Shown here one piece after another: positions 42,301 to 53,200 of a stretch of 64,000 bases of DNA (position 1 is its first letter; each line of letters opens with the position of its first letter). The DNA lies in assembly GCA_905221605.1 (NCBI GenBank), contig CAJNDS010000038.1, positions 1 through 64,000 on the forward strand, read 5' to 3'. The notes below the pieces were generated by a model that made no database searches, was not told the DNA's origin, and saw only the letters and a list, made by a program, of their open reading frames with translations. The position numbers and the translations under genes are program-made. The stretch is from Symbiodinium natans (lineage: Eukaryota > Sar > Dinophyceae > Suessiales > Symbiodiniaceae).

Positions 42301-42870
42301 TCTTTTCCCTTCGCGCAGGCTCCAGCAGCAACAGCAGCTGCTGCCTCGGATGGCAACAGCGGCCAGAGCAGGGAGCGACATGGAGTGAAGCCTTCCCTTC
42401 TGACTTTCTGACTTTCCATGTCGGAAAAGAGAGAGCCGTCAGAGGCTGATCATGCAGCGACAGATGCAGGGCCTGCAAGCGCCGCGGCCTCGAAGTGTTC
42501 GAAGATCCCAGGAGAGAGCTCCCCCCCGGCATAGATCCGCCTAAGGAGAGCGAGGAGAGTTCAGAAGTTCGGCGCATGCGTGTTCTTTTCGCGTTCTTTT
42601 CCTCCGCTCTTGCCGTGTCCTCTTGCCGTGCCTTAACGAAGAGGTTGGCCGGCACCTCGTCCCCGGCGCCGCTTGGCGCAAGTATGCGAGAGTATGTGAG
42701 TGCAGAGAGTGTCCCATGCGATCTGATCTTAAGGACCGGAACGGCCGCCGCGAGTCCTGCGGGTTCCGCAGCCCAGCCAGTGCCGGATATGTCACCGCCG
42801 TGCGCCCGTATGCTTCTCGAACCTTTGCATTGTATGGCGGTCGACAGTTCGCGTGCCGGAGGTCACAGCC
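39301..42870. other. Spacer with simple repeats and degenerate telomere-like words
   Basis: GAAA/GAGA tracts at about 39505-39610. From about 40080 to 42090 the sequence is peppered with GATTTAGGGAATA, TTTAGGGTTT and CCCTAAA-like words, suggesting an old, decayed subtelomere-type repeat. C runs occur near 41300. No gene is recognised; 42495-42830 has open frames of unclear status. Confidence 0.45.
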
Positions 42871-42879
42871 ACAACCGGC

Positions 42880-43215
42880 ACAGCCGGCGCAGCCGTCTCA
42901 GCCGGCGCAGCCGGCGCAGCCGGTGCAGCCGGTGCAGACGGTGCAGCCGGTGCAGCCGGTGCAACCAGTGCAGCCGGTGCAGCCGGTGCAGCGGGCACCG
43001 CCAGCACAGCCGGTGCAGACGGTGCAGCCGGTGCAGCCGGTGCAGACGGTGCAGCCGGTGCAGCGGGCGCCGCCAGCACAGCCGGCGCTGCCAGCTCAGC
43101 CGGTGCAGCCGGTGCAGCGGGTGCCGCCAGCACAGCCGGCGCCGCCAGCACAGCCGGCGCTGCCAGTGCAGCCGGCGCAGCCAGCGCAGCCAGCGCAGCC
43201 AGTGTTGGTACTGGC
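42880..43215. repeat. 9-bp minisatellite CCGGTGCAG
   Basis: More than 30 imperfect copies of CCGGTGCAG and relatives (CCGGCGCAG, ACGGTGCAG). Because the unit is a multiple of three and stop-free, all three + frames stay open (QPV, AGA and similar repeats), and so do minus frames. One frame continues into [15 protein letters not shown] at about 43320-43365, which might be a genuine exon. Confidence 0.8.
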
Positions 43216-43399
43216 ACAGGCAGTTCCCTTGCTGGCCCCAGGCTCACCTGTGGCTTTCCAGGCGTGTTGGCTGTTCGGGGCTGACCCAGAGACCAAGTGT
43301 GGCATTCTCCCACGTGCTGTTCAGGTGGAAGACCTGGTGGAGGCCGAAACAGCAGACCGACAATCACGTACGTTGTTGTCGATCATCTCTAGCTCTAGA

Positions 43400-44700
43400 T
43401 CTGTGAGGCACAATGCGCTGGTTGGGGGGAGGATTGGTTTCCAGCAAAGGCCGAAGACACTAGTAAGACACTAGTTAAGTGACTCGATGTTCCTCTCCAG
43501 TTCACAGGTCCGGGAGCTTCTGCCTAACAACGAGGTTCAGGCCTGGGTCTCTTTTCTCTCCTGCTTTTGCTTAGAGCAGGACTCCGCAACAGTGCGCGCT
43601 GGTGTTGGCGAAAGTAAAATTGGATGAAAAGTGCACTACCGCCATGTGGGATGTCAAATACAGACGAAAGCTCAGGTATTGTGGGAAGGTGACGAGCCTT
43701 CCATCTCAAATGTTTCCCTAAGCATGGTTCGCAAACGCCGGGAGCCTGAGGCCTGCCGTCAGCTTTCCATTTCTTGCGCTCCCCAAACGCAGAGGTGAGG
43801 TTGCCGCACCGGCCAGCATGCCCAGCGTGAGCATGCCGGACACTGCCGAGCAGCCCACGCAGCCTGCGCAGCCCTCGCAGGCTTCGCCGCCCCTGCAGCC
43901 TGTACCTCGAGTGCTCCGTAGGTTTTGTTTCGGACCCAGCACTTCCGAAATCTTCCCAGGTTCCCCCTCATCTGAAATCACAACCTTCCAGAAGCTCCAG
44001 AAACTTCCAGAAGCCACCAGAACTTACCAACACACAACAGTACCAAACACTTCTGGCTATTGTGCTAGCCGTGTTTTGTTACGGGAGGTCTGGAAAAAGT
44101 TTGTGAGAGGGGTACGTCTGTGCTTTTGCTCTGGGTGCTAAGCACCTGGAAATCCTGAACCCCTCATCCCCAAACTTCAACGCCACCAAATCCCGAACCT
44201 TCAGATGTATCTGGTTCCGCGTTTCTCCTTCATCCGTTACGCAAGGGCTAGCAAGCACCTTCAATCTCTCAAACTTCTGTATATGAAGCTGTGCAAACCA
44301 TGTTCCGGGAATGCGAGATTTTCGCATAAGTTTTGATTTCCGCTGTCTCACGCCAAGGCCAGAGGCTGAGCAGATGGCGCGGAAAAGGCCCGCAGAGGCG
44401 CCGGGGATCGCCCCGGGGGGTCAGAAGGAGCTAAGCGGCCCAATTTCTGTTCCTTGATTGCTTTGCCCTTCATGTCACTGCGCTTGTTTCTTCCCTTCGC
44501 GGAGGCACACTTGGCGCCGTTGGCATCGGCCGGCAGCTCTGCTCTGCGCGCTTGCTTTGGGGTTGGGTCCATCTCTTGCCACAAGGCCCGGCACAGTAGG
44601 TCGTGAGGTTCTTGTGCTGTGCCTTGCGGCTCTGGAGCCGGATTCGTGCAGCTTAAGGAACGCTGCATCAGGTCCATTAGGTCCTCTTAGGTCATAGCTA
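43400..44700. other. Spacer upstream of the RRM gene
   Basis: I recognise no gene. Frames on both strands overlap without clear domains; a Pro/Gln-rich frame at 43818-43920 (QPTQPAQPSQASPPLQ) may be a continuation of the minisatellite. Confidence 0.4.
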
Positions 44701-44703
44701 GCC

Positions 44704-45576
44704 ATGGCAAGCGACGATGCGGGAAAGATCTTTGTGGGTGGCCTCCCCAAGAGCTGCTCACAGGAAGCCTTGCAAGCCTGGTCTCTACAGCATGGTGCAG
44801 TGACCAACGTCGAGGTCAAGGTCGATCCAATGGGCGTCTCCAGAGGTTTTGGCTTTGTGACCTTTCAAGACCCAGCCGTAGCTCAGAGCATTGTTGCCAA
44901 TGCGGCCAACAACTCAATGGATGGCAAGTGGATAGACTGCAAACTGGCAATGCCACCAGGCTCGGCGCCGGCAGCCGGCAAAGGAGGAGCAAAGGGTGCG
45001 ATTGACCCGAACAACCCCAAGATCTTCGTCGGTGCACTGCCAAAGAGCGCCACTGATGAGTCAGTGATGGCATACTTTGGTCAGTTTGGAGCAGTAAAGG
45101 AGGTCACCGTCAAGATGGCAGAAGATGGTCAGTGCAAGGGCTTTGCGTTCGTGACCTTTGAGGATGTAGCTTCTGCTAAGTTAGTCTTGGACAACTACGA
45201 CCAGAACACCTTCGAAGGCAAGTGGATCGATTGCAAGCCAATCGTACCGATGCCTAAGGGTAAAGGCAAGCCCTTTGGAGGCAAAGGCTTTGGTGGATTC
45301 GGAGGAGGCTTCGGCAAGGGCGGTTTTGGTAACGGATATGGAATGGGAGGAGGCTTCGGTGGCTACGGAGGCGGCTATGGTGGTGGCTATGGCGGCGGCT
45401 GCGGCGCGTACGGTGGCGGCAAGGGTGGTTACGGCGGCGGCTGTGGAGCTTATGGAGGTGGCTTCGGTGGAAAGGGAGGCGGATATGGTGCCGCCGCAGG
45501 AGGAAAGGGAGCAGGTTATGGTGCAGCTGCGATCGGCTACGGAGGTGGCTATGGAAAGGGCTACGCGCCATACTGA
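44704..45576 (+). CDS. Two-RRM glycine-rich RNA-binding protein (hnRNP A/B-Musashi type), intronless
   Basis: 290 residues from ATG at 44704 to TGA at 45574. RRM1 (about 7-85) has RNP2 KIFVGGL and RNP1 RGFGFVTF; RRM2 (about 105-180) has RNP2 KIFVGAL and RNP1 KGFAFVTF. Each RRM ends with GKWIDCK. A KGKGKPFGGKG linker leads to a tail of about 95 residues made of Gly with Tyr, Phe, Lys and some Cys/Ala (GGYGGGYGGGCGAYGGG), a low-complexity region typical of proteins that enter RNA granules. Such proteins handle mRNA splicing, transport or stability in nucleus and cytoplasm. The gene has no intron. The subfamily cannot be fixed further; plant glycine-rich RNA-binding proteins usually have one RRM, so the two-RRM hnRNP type fits better. 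Confidence 0.93.
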   Translation: MASDDAGKIFVGGLPKSCSQEALQAWSLQHGAVTNVEVKVDPMGVSRGFGFVTFQDPAVAQSIVANAANNSMDGKWIDCKLAMPPGSAPAAGKGGAKGAIDPNNPKIFVGALPKSATDESVMAYFGQFGAVKEVTVKMAEDGQCKGFAFVTFEDVASAKLVLDNYDQNTFEGKWIDCKPIVPMPKGKGKPFGGKGFGGFGGGFGKGGFGNGYGMGGGFGGYGGGYGGGYGGGCGAYGGGKGGYGGGCGAYGGGFGGKGGGYGAAAGGKGAGYGAAAIGYGGGYGKGYAPY

Positions 45577-46970
45577 GCGACGTCGGAGCTGATGGCCTGA
45601 GCTGCATGGCTGTAGGCAAAAATGTTTCACATCACAAAAGAAGCCTCAATCTTGTGACTCGTATGAATGGAGGGGTAGTCTTAGGCCTACGGCCAAAGAG
45701 AGCGAACACGACTCGCGCTAATGCAACAAGTTTATCGGGCAGGAGGGTGCATCGCATCATCTTTCTGTAAGTGCATCGCCGCATCTTGCTTGTGGAGTGT
45801 GGCATCCACTCGCATGTGACAGAGTTGGGATGCCGAGTGCCGAGGTGAGATCCGCCGAGGTGGAAGGGCCTCTGCTGGAGTTCAACCTCCGTGCGGGCCG
45901 CTGGGCACGTTGAGATACACGGCCGCCGTGTTTGCGAGTCAGACTCGAGGTCCCGGCATGGAGTTTTCCGAGCCCTTCGCAAATCTCAGGAGGCAGAAGT
46001 AGGTGAGAAATGGGCCAGGAAGTGTCTCGCAGTTGCGGCCCGAGGCGCTTGGAGCTGGAGTTGAAAGAGGGCCGGAAGGTGTCCATACGGTTGCGGGTCT
46101 TGAGGCCGACCTCATATTTCCAGAATTCCAATTCTTTGGGAGGTTCCTTTCGTTTCGATTTGTGTATCGATTGATTCGTGTATCGATGTTGTTTCCAGGC
46201 CCCAACCGCCGGAGCCGCCGCCGGGCGAGCCGCCTGGCGTGCCGCCCGGCGTGCCGCCCACCCAGCCGCCCGAGCCGCCGGGCGAGCCGCCCGAGGCCCC
46301 GGCTGCGGCCTTGGCCCCACCCGGGCCACCGGAGATGCCGATGGAGGAGCGCACTTCGGAAATTGGTCACCGGAAAGTTTGGAAGGGACAGCATATGACA
46401 GCATGCTGGGATGGGCCAGGCACGGCCCCGGGTCCTGCTGAAGGAAAAAGGCCGGCCAGTCCCTTGAACTCCTACTTCGATGTTCCAAGTCGGGAAGAAT
46501 CAGCGGTGTCGAAGGCGCAGGTGTTGCGCCAGCGGCGAGCTTTCCGAGCGGGCGGGGGGCGAATTGGAGAGAAGAGCATGGAGCGTGCATGAGCGTGAAT
46601 GATCGTGACATGGGAATCGGAATCTGTTCTCACGAGGCCCAGGCCCATGCCGCAGAAGGGCTGGTGGAGGCGTGTGCCGTTCTTGCAGCAGTGCATCTGT
46701 AGCTCTGGTGAGGTTGGCTCGTGTTGAGAGACCGATGCTTGTTTCTTCGAAGTGCCTCCTGCTGGGACAAGCTGTTGCATACGCACAACTCCTTCTCTTG
46801 GCGGCAGCAGTGATGCCTTTACAGCAAACCGGCTGAGAAGAGAGGCTGTTCAGAGAAGCCCAAACGCATGGCTGCATTGTAAGCGCGTCCGCTGGATGTA
46901 CAGACATCATTTCTTTGTTCGCTGTCAGGCCGGGCTATGGAGGCACCTGGCAGACTTGTAGACAAGACGT
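45577..46970. other. Spacer with one possible proline-rich exon
   Basis: A + strand frame at 46239-46592 contains PTQPPEPPGEPPEAPAAA followed by EERTSEIGH, and later SPLNSYFDVPSREESAVSKA and TGA at 46590. It is preceded by the AG acceptor word ttgtttccag (ends 46199). It may be an exon of an unknown gene. Nothing else is recognised. Confidence 0.35.
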
Positions 46971-47539
46971 GTATCAGTCAGGTTTGGGCTCGCCCCTAGT
47001 TAGGTTTGGCTTGCCCTGTGCCCCGCCTACGATTGTCAGCCTATTGTGCATAAAGAATCCATTTTTCCAATCGGCAAGCCTAGGTAGATAGAATTGACCC
47101 ACTGTATTTTGAAATAGATTGTACCAATTGCTGTAATGGCTCAAGGGGTATCGCTCGTTCAAGGAGTTCTAGCATTCTAGCTGTTCAAAAGTTCTTGCTT
47201 TCTGGTGTCGTTTCTGGGTTTCTCAATGATGCTTTGTCTGAAAACATCGGATGTAATCGCTTGTAGATTTGAAGTTGCTCCTATGTGGAGACGGTCGTCT
47301 TCGTGAAAATTTGGTGGATTTGAAGTTGCTCCCTCCAGTATTCTGCCATTATTTCCTTTCTCAGCTCGTCTGTAACCTTTTGGATGCGCGTGTCTTAGAA
47401 ATGTATACTCATTGTCCCGTTTAACTCTGTGTCTGCATTCCTCACATAGTCGGCTTTCTCTTGCTCTTTCTTGCCGTCTCATCCAGTTATATTCGTCGTT
47501 GTTCCTCACATACCAATTTCGCTTCGCCTCTCTTCTAGT

Positions 47540-47680
47540 ATTAATATCAAGAAATACATAAGTAGATAAATGAATATAGATATAAAGATATATACATATA
47601 TATAAATATAGATGTAAATATAAATATAAATATAAATTATAAATGTAAAAATAAATGTAAATATAAATATATGCTCAGAT
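47540..47680. repeat. AT-rich TATAAATA tract
   Basis: Irregular ATATAAATATAAATGTAAAT repeats inside the AT-rich island, with no coding content. Confidence 0.85.
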
Positions 47681-48571
47681 TTCTTTAAATCGTTTTCTTC
47701 CTTGACATAAATTGAGAATGCTTCTCGTCATACATACAAACATAGATTAAAGTTCTAAAGCTCTCTACGCGCGTTGCGTTCTTCTCGCCATCCTTTCGCG
47801 AACCCTCTGTGCAGTACTTACAGGTTGTAAATAACACTGGCTACCAACATCTACGAAGTTATCCATTGAAGACTTCTTTGCGCACCTCTTGTATTCCAAC
47901 AGCTTATCTTCAACTTCTGACGTCTCAGCGAATACAACAACAAGCATTCTAGAATGAATGGTCAAAACAGTTCATAACACAACGACAGATTCCTGCAGGT
48001 CCAACGGCAAGTTCCCATCGCATGCGTACGACACGATAATTTGACGAGAGTGTCAGATACTTCAATTTTTCAATCCTCTCATCGTGAAACGGTCGGGGGC
48101 GATTGCATTTATGTTTTGGACTTATGGCATTTGTTCCTGCTTCATTTTCAGTGTCAAAAGGCTGTACACTGTCAACATATAGTAGGCTTTAAACTTTAAA
48201 CTTCTCACTGTTAATCTGGTGGATTCATATGATTATGCTTCATCTGTGCTACGCCTTTGTCAATTTTTTCTGCATCTTCTTCAATTCTATTAAGTCGTTC
48301 TTCGCATTTTGCTGGTTTTTTCCCACGATTTTCGCTCCATCCTGTGCCACAAAGTGCAACTCCTCCAATTTCTGGTGTGGTGTCTTCTAACTTGTTTTCG
48401 CGCCCCCCTCTGAAGTAGGAAGGTGCATGCGAAAACTAGAACGGTCTTCTGCAACATTAACAATGTAACAATGACTTTATCGTGCTCAGTTGTTGCTTTA
48501 GCTTCTTTACGGCAGGTATTTCGTTTGCATCTAAGAACAGGCAGTTTCTGCCATCTTGACACTTAAGCCAC

Positions 48572-49066
48572 GATTGTGTTTGCCATTGCACTACTGAACG
48601 TTTAAGTAGGAGGATGAGCAAAACGTAGACATCAGCATAAACTATACAAGAAGGGGAGAAGCACAACATGAACGTTGCTGACATGTTTGAGGAGTTTGGT
48701 GTCGATAGCTGTAAAATTGAACTCACTGACTATTGCAAGTGTGAAACCACAGAGGAATTGTTGAAACGAGAGGGCGAATGCATTAAAAAAACTGTGAATG
48801 CGTCAATAGGTCACAGTTTTGCCAAGAAAATCAAGGAAGAATGTGTGCCGAAAGCAACGCATACTACCACGCACATAAGCAGAAAGGGCTGAGAAAACGA
48901 ATATCTTGTGAAAGAATAAGGAACATCAACGAGAAGCTGATAGGGTTTGTAGAGAGAAGAACATAGACAAGATCAGACAGAAATATAAAAGATGTTTGTG
49001 ATGCGGGGCAACTCACGCACATAGTCATTCCTGATATCATGAAAGGAGCCGCAGTCAAGAATACTT
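48572..49066 (+). pseudogene. GIY-YIG endonuclease-like pseudogene (giant-virus type)
   Basis: One frame reads TTERLSRRMSK, two in-frame stops (TAG 48626, TAA 48638), then EKHNMNVADMFEEFGVDSCK and IELTDY...TTEELLKREGECIKK. This matches the C-terminal half of the GIY-YIG nuclease domain in nucleocytoplasmic large DNA virus proteins: a LSKRxxxH-type word, LFEEYGVENCKIEL and ELLKREGExI. After about 48835 the homologous reading continues in another frame (AYYHAHKQKGLRKRISCE), then in a further one CLxCG...H...ERSRSQEYL, like the C-terminal zinc-type tail of those proteins. The stops and frame changes make it non-functional, and the N-terminal GIY strand is not seen. The function it once had would be single-strand DNA cleavage. 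Confidence 0.6.
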
Positions 49067-49500
49067 AAAATCAATAGAACAAGATTAGTCATATTATCTG
49101 ATCATTATGTTTATTCATCAGTTGCCTCTAATTTCACGTTTCAACTTTGATATTTTTCTCTTTCATTGCTGCTGTCCCATTCAGGAAGTAGTTTGATTTT
49201 TATGTCGCATGCTAAACATCCAAGTCGATTTTTCTTTCTTCATCTTTAGCAAATTATATGTCCTTGGTTCACAAAACGAACTACTTTGAAACAATCTTTC
49301 GCGTTGACATCTTTTCTATTGTCTTCTCATTTTACATCTGATGTTTCCACTAATGCTGCGCACATTAATGTTCCTCCAATATCTTCATTAGTCGTTGTTA
49401 AACAACCCATACACATCAACGCCTATATGTGTAGCATCTAGTCTTGGTAAATGTTTTGTACTTGATCCAATAAATCCGTCATCATCTTGATCGTCAATGA

Positions 49501-50289
49501 ATACTCTTCGTTGTCCAGGCTATGGCAAGGGCAATGGCTTCCGAGCCACCGTCTCGGAGCTGTCTCAGAGCACTTGGTGTTGTTTGTTCTTTGAACCTTT
49601 CAACCTGTGCCAGCCTGTACCCCTGAAACCCGAACCGAAGCTGTCCAATTCTTCGAGGTGCCGAGCTGGACCTGAGAACATGTGAGGGCGTGTGAGTCAC
49701 AGAGTCGTGTGTGTGCCTCCCAAAGATGTCAGGCGCCGGCGGAGAAAGCTAAGCGCCTCGGGGGGGTTGTTGAGCTGTTGTTGGGGGAGGGGGGGGGGGT
49801 TGGTGAGTTCCGGAGCCTGCGTCGCTGTTTTCGATAGTCTTGGACGCTGGCATCTTCTGCGTGTGGCCATTGGCTCATATATTCGACTCCAGCAAATGAT
49901 CCCTAATTTGCCCCCAACTGCGAGTTGGGCCAGCTGCACGCTCGGCACGCATTGTGACCTTGACACACTTTAAACCTGTACGATCATTAGCTTCACGGAG
50001 CTCAGGCGGTGGGAATGCCGCCGGGAGCCCCAACACAAAGCTGGGGGAGATTTTCTGCTTGCCGTGTGTTGGTGTGATGTGGGTCTATGTGGGTCTATGT
50101 GGGTCAGTGCGGGACTCTGCGGGACGGCCACACTCAGTCCGACACCTCCGGAGCCCGGGAAGCCGCCGCAACGGCTGCAGGACAGAGCACTTGTCTGGCG
50201 CACTGAAACTTCCAAGAACCCGAAAACACCCTTTAACATCCTTCAACTCAGAGCTCACCGGGCCCCGGTTTCTCCTTCTGCCTTGCCAG
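49501..50289. other. Spacer before calcineurin A
   Basis: Base composition returns to that of the surroundings. A short tandem GTGGGTCTAT lies at about 50082-50106 and a G run at 49787-49800. Frames overlap on both strands with no recognised product. The true first exon of calcineurin A may lie here. Confidence 0.4.
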
Positions 50290-53200
50290 GATCCGTTGCA
50301 AGATCGGCCGGTGAAGGAGGCTCTGAGAGATGTCAGATTCAACAACTACACAGAGAATTCGGAGCTTCAAGCGCCAGTTCACTGTCCGAAGGTCCCCACA
50401 AAACGAAAGGAGCAGCAATGGGTTTTCAACTTTGTCTTGAAATCTGCGTGCTTGTGCCTTGTGCCCTTTGCAGGTGCCCTTGCCACCCGCGCAGTTGTTG
50501 ACTGCCGAAACCTTCTACGAGAAGTGGGGGGCCGTGAGCCGGTTGCTGTACAAGCACTGTAAAAGCTTTGTATAGAAGCACAGTGTAGCAGCATGCATGC
50601 TGACATTCAGCGTTGATCTTCTGATGTTTTGGAGGAGTTTTAAGCTAAGAAGACCTGTGCAGCGCTCCGCATCCCTGAAGACTCTCAGGAAGCCGCCGTG
50701 AAAGCTGCGAAAGCACAGATGCTCCCCACATCCCAAGAATTGCCAAGAAACCAATATAAAGGATTTGAGAGTCCCGAAAGAGTTGCAAGAAAGTCTCACA
50801 AGCCAAATGCCAGAGAGCCCATGTCCAGGAATGGTGAGCCGAATATGGCGGTGCTAATGGAGCATTTGCCGGGGCCCTCAGTTGGATCAACGTAAAGGTA
50901 GCCACTCTGCGTGATCACTGCAGTGGTTGGATGGAGAGTGCTCAGCGCAGGATTTTGGAAGGAGCGCTGTCCCAGGAGCTCCTTTTGGACATCATTAGCA
51001 AGGCAGGTGCTATTCGCGGCAGTGAGCTTGGTACCGGGCTTTGAGCGTGAGGCCTCAGACCTGTTCAAGGATGAACCCAACTTGTCAGCACCCCATGGGC
51101 TTAGCAGTTGAATGCTTCTCCCCCCCCCCTCCTCGCGCCCCCGCGCAAGCTGAATTTGGGGCCCTTCAAGGTTGAAGCTCAACGACCCGATTACAGTAGT
51201 TGGAGACATCCACGGCGAGCAGCTCAGAAACTTCGAGAGGAGGCTTTCCGAGGAGCAGGGGGAGAGAACGCTCTCCTTGAGAGGCCAGTATTACGACCTG
51301 GTGAAGCTACTGGAGGAGCTATTCTGCTGTCAGCTTGATCTTTCTGATCTTGTCAGTGGAGCGTTGCGCAGCTTTTGGGGAAGCAGCAAAATGCGGATTC
51401 GGATTTGGAGGTTGGTGGGCAGCCCGGTGACACTCAGTACATTTTTCTGGGGGACTATGTTGACCGTGTCTCGGATACAACTTAGGGGGGGGAACTCGCT
51501 GTGTCTTGCATATATTCTCGTAACAATTCTACCCAGCGTTTCCGACTTCTGAGCTGCCCAGGTGGCTCCTTCTCAGTGGAGGCCGGCGGCCTGCGATGAT
51601 CTGCGATGCCTGATTCCATTGATCACTTTTTTCCCGCCTTCAGGTCGTTGCCGTGCTGTACTCGCTCAAGATCAAGTACCCCAAGCAGGCTCAGAGCCCA
51701 GCATCCCCCAGCTGGCATCGGGCCCTGTCGCATTTGTTTCAGTGTTGCTAATGCTGGGCTGAGGTACGAATGCTCCGAGGAAACCACGAATGCCGGCAAA
51801 TGACGTCCTTCTTCAACTTCCGGGAGGCTCCATCGCTTCCACCTTGAAGCATCAATTGAAGCATCTTGATTCCATGTGTTTGAGATTTCCATCCTGGTGG
51901 CCAGCCTGGGTCAGGAGTGTGAGTACAAGTACGACATTGGAGTCTACAATGCTTTCATGGACCTGGCCCGAGTCGAGGGACCGTTCTGTTGCGGCGCACT
52001 CTGAAGTCTCTTTGGGGGGGAGCCTGTAGCGGCCTAATTAGGTCTGGGCGAGCAGCCAAGGATTCCTTTGACAACCTCCCGCTAGCAGCCACCATCAATG
52101 GCAAGCCCTGACCTTATGAACTTATGCTAGCCTGGCGTCTCCTCGTGTCTTTGGTCGCCGCTTCGATTTTCCACCGCACTACCGGGTTCCTGCGGGGGCC
52201 CTGTCCAGGTTCCTTTGTGTTCACGGTGGCCTCTCTCCAGACCTTGGCAACGTCAAGGCCGATATTGTCGTGTCTTCTGGATCGCTGAGGATGTAGGACC
52301 GAACCTTCTGGTGCAAAGTCCTGCGCTCGAGGCGATTACAAAGATCAACCGCTTCACTGAGCCTCCAAAGGAAGGCCTCTTGTGCAGCCAGGATGCAATT
52401 TGAGAAGAGTTTTTGTTGACATCACTCGGGCGCCTGGCGCCTGCTGCAGATTGTGTACGGCTGAGGTGACTTGTTGTGGCGCTGTGCTTAGATTGTGCTT
52501 TGGTCATCTGGCAATCGGTGATGCGAGATTGCAGCTCAGGTCTGATCCGCTAGAACCCAAAGACGGAGAGCAGTCCTGACCCCCAGAGAGCCGTACAGCC
52601 TGCATCAATGACAGTCCCACCCCTTACTAGTAACTAAATCGACCCCTGTGCTGTCTCTCTTCTTTTGGGACCCCTCCAAGCTGCTCCCAAGCTGCTCAGG
52701 CGGCCAAGCGCCAAGAAGGGCGGCCCGCCCTTCGTGCCCAACGAGGTCTGAGAAGTCATGGGCAGGGCATGAGCAGGGCATGAGCAGGGCATGAGCAGGG
52801 CCTCCTATTTGCAAAAAGAGACTTGTTGTTGGAAATCCCCGACTCTTTGAGGTCCGCGGCTGCTCTTATTTCTACAGTGGCGCTGGCATCGTTGGATTGT
52901 GTGGCAGTTTCGGCTGCGGCGCATCGTCATGCCAGGTTTTGATGGAGCGACGACGTTTCTGAAGAAGAACAACTTGTTGCCAGCGCCTTGGTGCGATGAG
53001 TGCGATGCGCTGGAAGATCCTCCCCCCCCCCCTCCCCCCAACGCAGATTGCCAAAAGAAGCCAGACTCGAGCCACAGCACGAATCAGAGAGTCAGTGAAA
53101 TTCGTTGGTGGCGGGGTCAAGGGCTTGCTGCTGATGCTGGCACAGTGCCCGCACACGCGCTGTGTCTCCCATGGCGGCTGCAAGCGCTAATGACGCTAAT

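Larger units (their letters stand above)
46974..49500. other. AT-rich island with decayed virus-like coding fragments
   Basis: This 2.5-kb block is visibly AT-richer than its surroundings, with a TATAAATA-type tract at about 47540-47680. Besides the GIY-YIG remnant on the + strand, the minus strand holds several short coherent but broken frames: 47177-47540 (basic, LCEECRHRVKRDNEYTFLRH), 47765-47965 (SEVEDKLLEYKRCAKKS), 48211-48425 (EDTTPEIGGVALCGTGWSEN), 48457-48600 (CLFLDANEIPAVKKLKQQ) and pieces at 49150-49500. None has a recognised family. Sharp base-composition borders and viral-type content suggest an inserted, now decaying segment. Confidence 0.55.

Noticed and set aside
47125-47165. 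GGCTCAAGGGGTATCGCTCG segment resembling part of a tRNA or a leader relic
   Set aside because: No cloverleaf can be drawn with the flanks, and it matches only GGCTCAAG of the spliced leader.
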